Shown here: positions 35,036-36,902 of the stretch, piece by piece
How positions within the stretch are numbered: position 1 is the first letter of the stretch
Layout: the number at the start of each line of letters is the position of its first letter
NCBI GenBank assembly: GCA_019237415.1
Contig: JAFAHD010000048.1
Coordinates: 1-36,902 of the forward strand
Source: Vulcanimicrobiota bacterium
GTDB lineage: Bacteria > Vulcanimicrobiota > Vulcanimicrobiia > Eremiobacterales > Eremiobacteraceae
Direction of reading: 5' to 3'
DNA length: 36,902 nt
Notes under the pieces: generated by a model
Told to the model about the DNA's origin: nothing
Seen by the model: the letters and a program-made list of their open reading frames with translations, nothing else
Databases searched by the model: none
Position numbers and translations under genes: made by a program

Positions 35036-35632
35036 GTGAGTATTAATGAGGACGCGACGATCATTGCTCGAGCAGTTGTCTTACTGCTCGACAATCGCGT
35101 AGCGGAAGCAAGCGAAGAGTTGGCAAGTCTTAGCCAAGACGATCCCGTGCCGAAACCAGCCATCATAGCCGGGTGTGGGACAATCGTACCTCACTTGCCG
35201 CGCCCATCAGTCAAGCCGCACCAGCTAGCAACCGTGCTCAGGCGAGATGGATGGCGCTGCCAGTATTGTGGTCGCAAACTCGTTGTCGCCGGCGTTCTGG
35301 AATTGGTTGGAGCGTTGTGTCCGGAAGCGTTTCCCTTTCCCTCTGGCCACCACATGCCGGTTGGTCGGACGCATCCGGCAGCGATCCGCGTATACCCAGC
35401 TGTTGATCATGTTCATCCTGTTTCGCTCGGCGGCGCCTGGGCTGACCCGCAAAACCTTGTGTCGGCTTGCGTCCCATGTAATGAACTCAAGAGCGACAAG
35501 CTAGGCTGGGCCCGCGGAACATTCAGCAATGACGGCTGGAATGGATTGGTCGAATACTATAGAGCGTTGGCCGAGCGCCGCGCCCCGATCCGGAGGTACC
35601 ACCTTGATTGGCTTCGAGCCCTTGGGACCTAA
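35036..35632 (+). CDS. HNH endonuclease family protein
   Basis: A 198-aa protein with an N-terminal helical part (about 1-60) and a zinc-supported HNH (treble-clef) nuclease core. The core has RDGWRCQYCGRKL (Cys75, Cys78), then VDHVHPVSLGGAWADPQNLVSACVPCNELKSDK (Asp124-His125, Asn140, Cys145, Cys148). A 45-residue insertion with its own His residues (ALCPEAFPFPSGHHMPVGRTHPAAIRVYPA) sits between the first Cys pair and the catalytic His. The start is GTG without a clear ribosome site. The stop overlaps the start of the next gene (TAATG), so the two proteins are coupled. Whether it cuts invading DNA or serves repair cannot be told. Confidence 0.85.
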   Translation: MSINEDATIIARAVVLLLDNRVAEASEELASLSQDDPVPKPAIIAGCGTIVPHLPRPSVKPHQLATVLRRDGWRCQYCGRKLVVAGVLELVGALCPEAFPFPSGHHMPVGRTHPAAIRVYPAVDHVHPVSLGGAWADPQNLVSACVPCNELKSDKLGWARGTFSNDGWNGLVEYYRALAERRAPIRRYHLDWLRALGT

Positions 35633-36297
35633 TGGAGTTCGCCGAAATGGATAACCCATGGACGCGGCTTCCGGCGCAGCCGCCGTTCGTGTTGCCAGAA
35701 GACGCATCGCCGATTGCGACCTACAACTCGTCGGCCGCGCCCGAAACTATGATTCACTTGGAAGTCCCACCGCTTCCGTACCTAGGGCGGCCGGACGCTC
35801 CGATTCTCCTACTGGCAACCAATCCGGGCTTTGACCCTGATGACGTGAAGCGCAACGAAGCGTATGACAACTACGATCTCAAGAACCTGGCTCACGCGCC
35901 TCTGGACTACCCGTTTTATTGGCTTGATCCGGTCCTGTATGACTCCCCCGGCTACAAGTACTGGGCGACTAGGGTTGCCGCGCTTACAAAGCTCTACGAT
36001 GCCAAACGTGTAGCCAACGCCCTGCTCTGCGTTGAGTACTTCCCGTATCCATCGGTGCGCGCTGCGCAGACACCCCGACTAGCGTCTCAAGAGTATGGCT
36101 TCCACTTGGTCCGCGGGGCACTAAAGCGTAATGCGGCGGTCATCATCCTTCGCGCGAAGGATTTGTGGATCGGCGCGGTCCATGAGCTCGCGACCTATCC
36201 CTACTTCGAAGCGAAGAACCGCCGCGCGGCGTTCTTGTCCGAAGCAAATCTCGGCGAAGGATTCACGGCGATCTGCGGGTGCCTCGACAAAGGATAG
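35632..36297 (+). CDS. Uracil-DNA-glycosylase-like protein
   Basis: The 221-aa product (start ATG 35632, overlapping the HNH stop) begins MEFAEMDNPWTRLP and contains PYLGRPDAPILLLATNPGFDPDD (about 49-71), which resembles the first motif of the uracil-DNA glycosylase superfamily (hydrophobic strand, then xNPG/S). LLCVEYFPYPS, a mid-protein strand-turn, and AVIILRAKDLWIGAVHEL near the C-terminus fit the later strands of that fold. A catalytic Asp/His pair cannot be confirmed by eye. Its coupling to an HNH nuclease suggests a DNA-processing pair. The track start TTG 35608 lies inside the HNH gene. Confidence 0.6.
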   Translation: MEFAEMDNPWTRLPAQPPFVLPEDASPIATYNSSAAPETMIHLEVPPLPYLGRPDAPILLLATNPGFDPDDVKRNEAYDNYDLKNLAHAPLDYPFYWLDPVLYDSPGYKYWATRVAALTKLYDAKRVANALLCVEYFPYPSVRAAQTPRLASQEYGFHLVRGALKRNAAVIILRAKDLWIGAVHELATYPYFEAKNRRAAFLSEANLGEGFTAICGCLDKG

Positions 36298-36363
36298 CCA
36301 CGGTTTGCGGCCATTGTTGTTTGCACGCGGGAGCCCACCCGGTCGGGAACTTTTTGAGGCGCG

Positions 36364-36422
36364 GGACCGTTACTCAGGATAGAAGGGTGCATTCTGCCTG
36401 CCCTCGTCCCGAATAACGGTCC
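36364..36422. repeat. Inverted repeat, possible degenerate tRNA or long hairpin
   Basis: GGACCGTTA and TAACGGTCC are perfect nine-base complements 41 bases apart. The interior begins CTCAGGATAGA, like a tRNA D-arm, but no proper anticodon or T-arm can be formed and the total of 59 bases is too short. Confidence 0.35.
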
Positions 36423-36441
36423 AAGGAGCCCCCAGAGCGGT

Positions 36442-36476
36442 GGATTCTGTGGATAGCGGTGACGGAATCTGTGGAT
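36442..36476 (+). repeat. Two direct repeats of GGAWTCTGTGGAT, 22 bases apart
   Basis: GGATTCTGTGGAT (36442-36454) and GGAATCTGTGGAT (36464-36476) differ at one base, with starts two helical turns apart. Each contains TGTGGAT; the first extends to TGTGGATAG, one base from the reverse of the DnaA box TTATCCACA. They lie 25-60 bases upstream of the -35 and may bind an activator or DnaA. Confidence 0.45.
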
Positions 36477-36500
36477 GCGTGTTATATCACTCGATTTCGT

Positions 36501-36529
36501 TTGACGCCCACCCTGCGGAATGGTAGAAT
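36501..36529 (+). promoter_or_regulatory. Strong sigma70-type promoter
   Basis: TTGACG (36501-36506), exactly 17 bases, then TAGAAT (36524-36529); ten of twelve consensus bases. It is the best promoter in the window, which fits stable-RNA transcription. The start would be near 36536. Confidence 0.8.
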
Positions 36530-36573
36530 ACCCGTCGTGACTCGACTTTCGCGGCTTTTGGTGGCCACGAAGG

Positions 36574-36594
36574 CAAGACCCAGCGAGGGTCTTG
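36574..36594 (+). ncRNA. Structured leader RNA hairpin
   Basis: CAAGACCC-AGCGA-GGGTCTTG is a perfect eight-base-pair stem. An outer pairing of GACTC (36539-36543) with GAGTC (36596-36600) would close the whole 5' end of the transcript into one domain just before boxA. Confidence 0.5.
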
Positions 36595-36605
36595 TGAGTC
36601 GGTCG

Positions 36606-36625
36606 TGTTCTTTGAAAACTAAACA
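36606..36625 (+). promoter_or_regulatory. boxA-like antitermination site of an rRNA leader
   Basis: TGTTCTTTGAAAACTAAACA closely matches the motif TTCTTTGAAAACTAAACA found in leader and spacer RNA of Bacillus-type rRNA operons, where NusB-NusE bind. Its position about 70 bases after a strong promoter supports an rRNA leader. The 16S gene would be beyond 36902. Confidence 0.65.
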
Positions 36626-36669
36626 GCGCAGACGCAAATAAATTCGTGGGTCCCAAACGACAAGCGGGG

Positions 36670-36689
36670 CCGGCGCAAGCCGGTTTTTT
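36670..36689 (+). terminator. Intrinsic terminator downstream of boxA
   Basis: CCGGC-GCAA-GCCGG followed by six T. CGACAA (36658-36663) and TTGTCG (36692-36697) can extend the structure. It lies 45 bases after boxA, so ordinary polymerase would stop here and a boxA-modified complex could read on. Confidence 0.75.
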
Positions 36690-36902
36690 GTTTGTCGCAA
36701 GGGAGTCAATAAAAAAAGTCGTCTGGAGCGATCGAACCCAATTCGACCGACTCGCAGCGACCCTCATCAGGCTTGGATTTGGCCCCCCTGATGTTGTAAG
36801 CGCCGCCCGTCCACCGGGTGGTGCCAGCTAAAAGAGCCGCAAGCCGCTCGTTTATCAATTTGACTCCGATCGAACATCCATCTAACCCATGGAGCAGCCG
36901 GA

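Larger units (their letters stand above)
36298..36902 (+). other. Non-coding region to window end: promoter, structured leader, boxA, terminator
   Basis: Over 600 bases hold no convincing gene. The content is an inverted repeat (36364-36422), a 13-base direct repeat (36442-36476), a strong promoter (36501-36529), a hairpin-rich leader, a boxA-like motif and an intrinsic terminator. The 61-aa track ORF 36646-36831 overlaps the terminator and is probably not real. No 16S 5' sequence (such as AGAGTTTGATC) is reached. Confidence 0.6.

Noticed and set aside
36364-36422. Intact tRNA gene
   Set aside because: Only 59 bases, no valid anticodon arm with a seven-base loop and no T-arm; kept only as an inverted repeat.
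36646-36831. 61-aa ORF near the window end
   Set aside because: It begins before and runs through the intrinsic terminator, has no ribosome site and no protein-like pattern.
36860-36888. TTGACT with a 17-base spacer to TAACCC as a second rRNA promoter
   Set aside because: The -10 matches TATAAT poorly, and nothing downstream is visible to support it.

Overview
The window is high-GC, densely packed bacterial chromosome, almost all of it on the + strand with many ATGA/GTGA start-stop overlaps. A TonB-dependent receptor, ExbB/ExbD/TonB genes and several secreted proteins indicate a diderm (outer-membrane) bacterium. The gene set and style (tandem exbD/tonB genes, carboxypeptidase-regulatory-domain TonB receptor, leaderless starts, Rho with a long charged N-terminus) would fit a little-cultured phylum such as Candidatus Eremiobacterota (WPS-2). 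That assignment is inference from gene content, not from a marker search.

Layout. (1) 1-2363, minus strand: a TonB-dependent receptor cut by the window edge (missing from the ORF track because it has no stop in the window) and, upstream of it, a solitary pseudopilin-like protein. (2) 2384-5754: 3-methyladenine DNA glycosylase, then rho with a possible leader peptide, then an RluB/RsuA-type pseudouridine synthase that lacks any ordinary start codon. (3) 5751-9121: a secreted aspartyl protease followed by an aromatic amino-acid block (aroH, aroF, tyrA). (4) 9167-15613: an energy-transduction block with a secreted TonB_C-TPR protein, exbB, two exbD, tonB, uppP, a second tonB and a third exbD. 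(5) 15854-16642: a secreted Cys/Pro-rich CARDB-like protein ending at a strong intrinsic terminator.

(6) 16730-29636: one apparently continuous housekeeping run, moaC-moaB-folC-folP-folB-accB-accC-nusB-mrcA-xseA-xseB-tlyA-nadK-recN, joining molybdopterin, folate, malonyl-CoA, cell wall, transcription antitermination, DNA repair and NADP synthesis. (7) 29770-31395: a large secreted protein with a C-terminal TPR-like tail and no recognised N-terminal family.

(8) 31400-36297 is accessory in character. A decayed gene (31400-31775) and a second copy of its 3' end (33741-33869) form direct repeats about 2.1 kb apart. Between them lie a DGPF/YCII protein and an ECF42-type sigma factor with a C-terminal TPR extension. 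A lower-GC segment follows, with an unknown minus-strand gene and a two-gene HNH nuclease / uracil-DNA-glycosylase-like unit coupled by TAATG.

(9) 36298-36902 has no convincing gene. It holds an excellent sigma70-type promoter, a structured leader, a Bacillus-like boxA motif and an intrinsic terminator. This looks like the start of an rRNA operon whose 16S gene would lie beyond the window.

The most interesting points are the symmetric bidirectional -10 element giving two leaderless genes (2363-2384), the ~29-copy Glu-Arg-x repeat in Rho, the non-canonical or broken start of the pseudouridine synthase, the free TonB_C-TPR protein in the ExbBD/TonB block, the repeat-flanked ECF42 cassette with its sigma gene abutting a remnant in frame, and the HNH/UDG-like pair.
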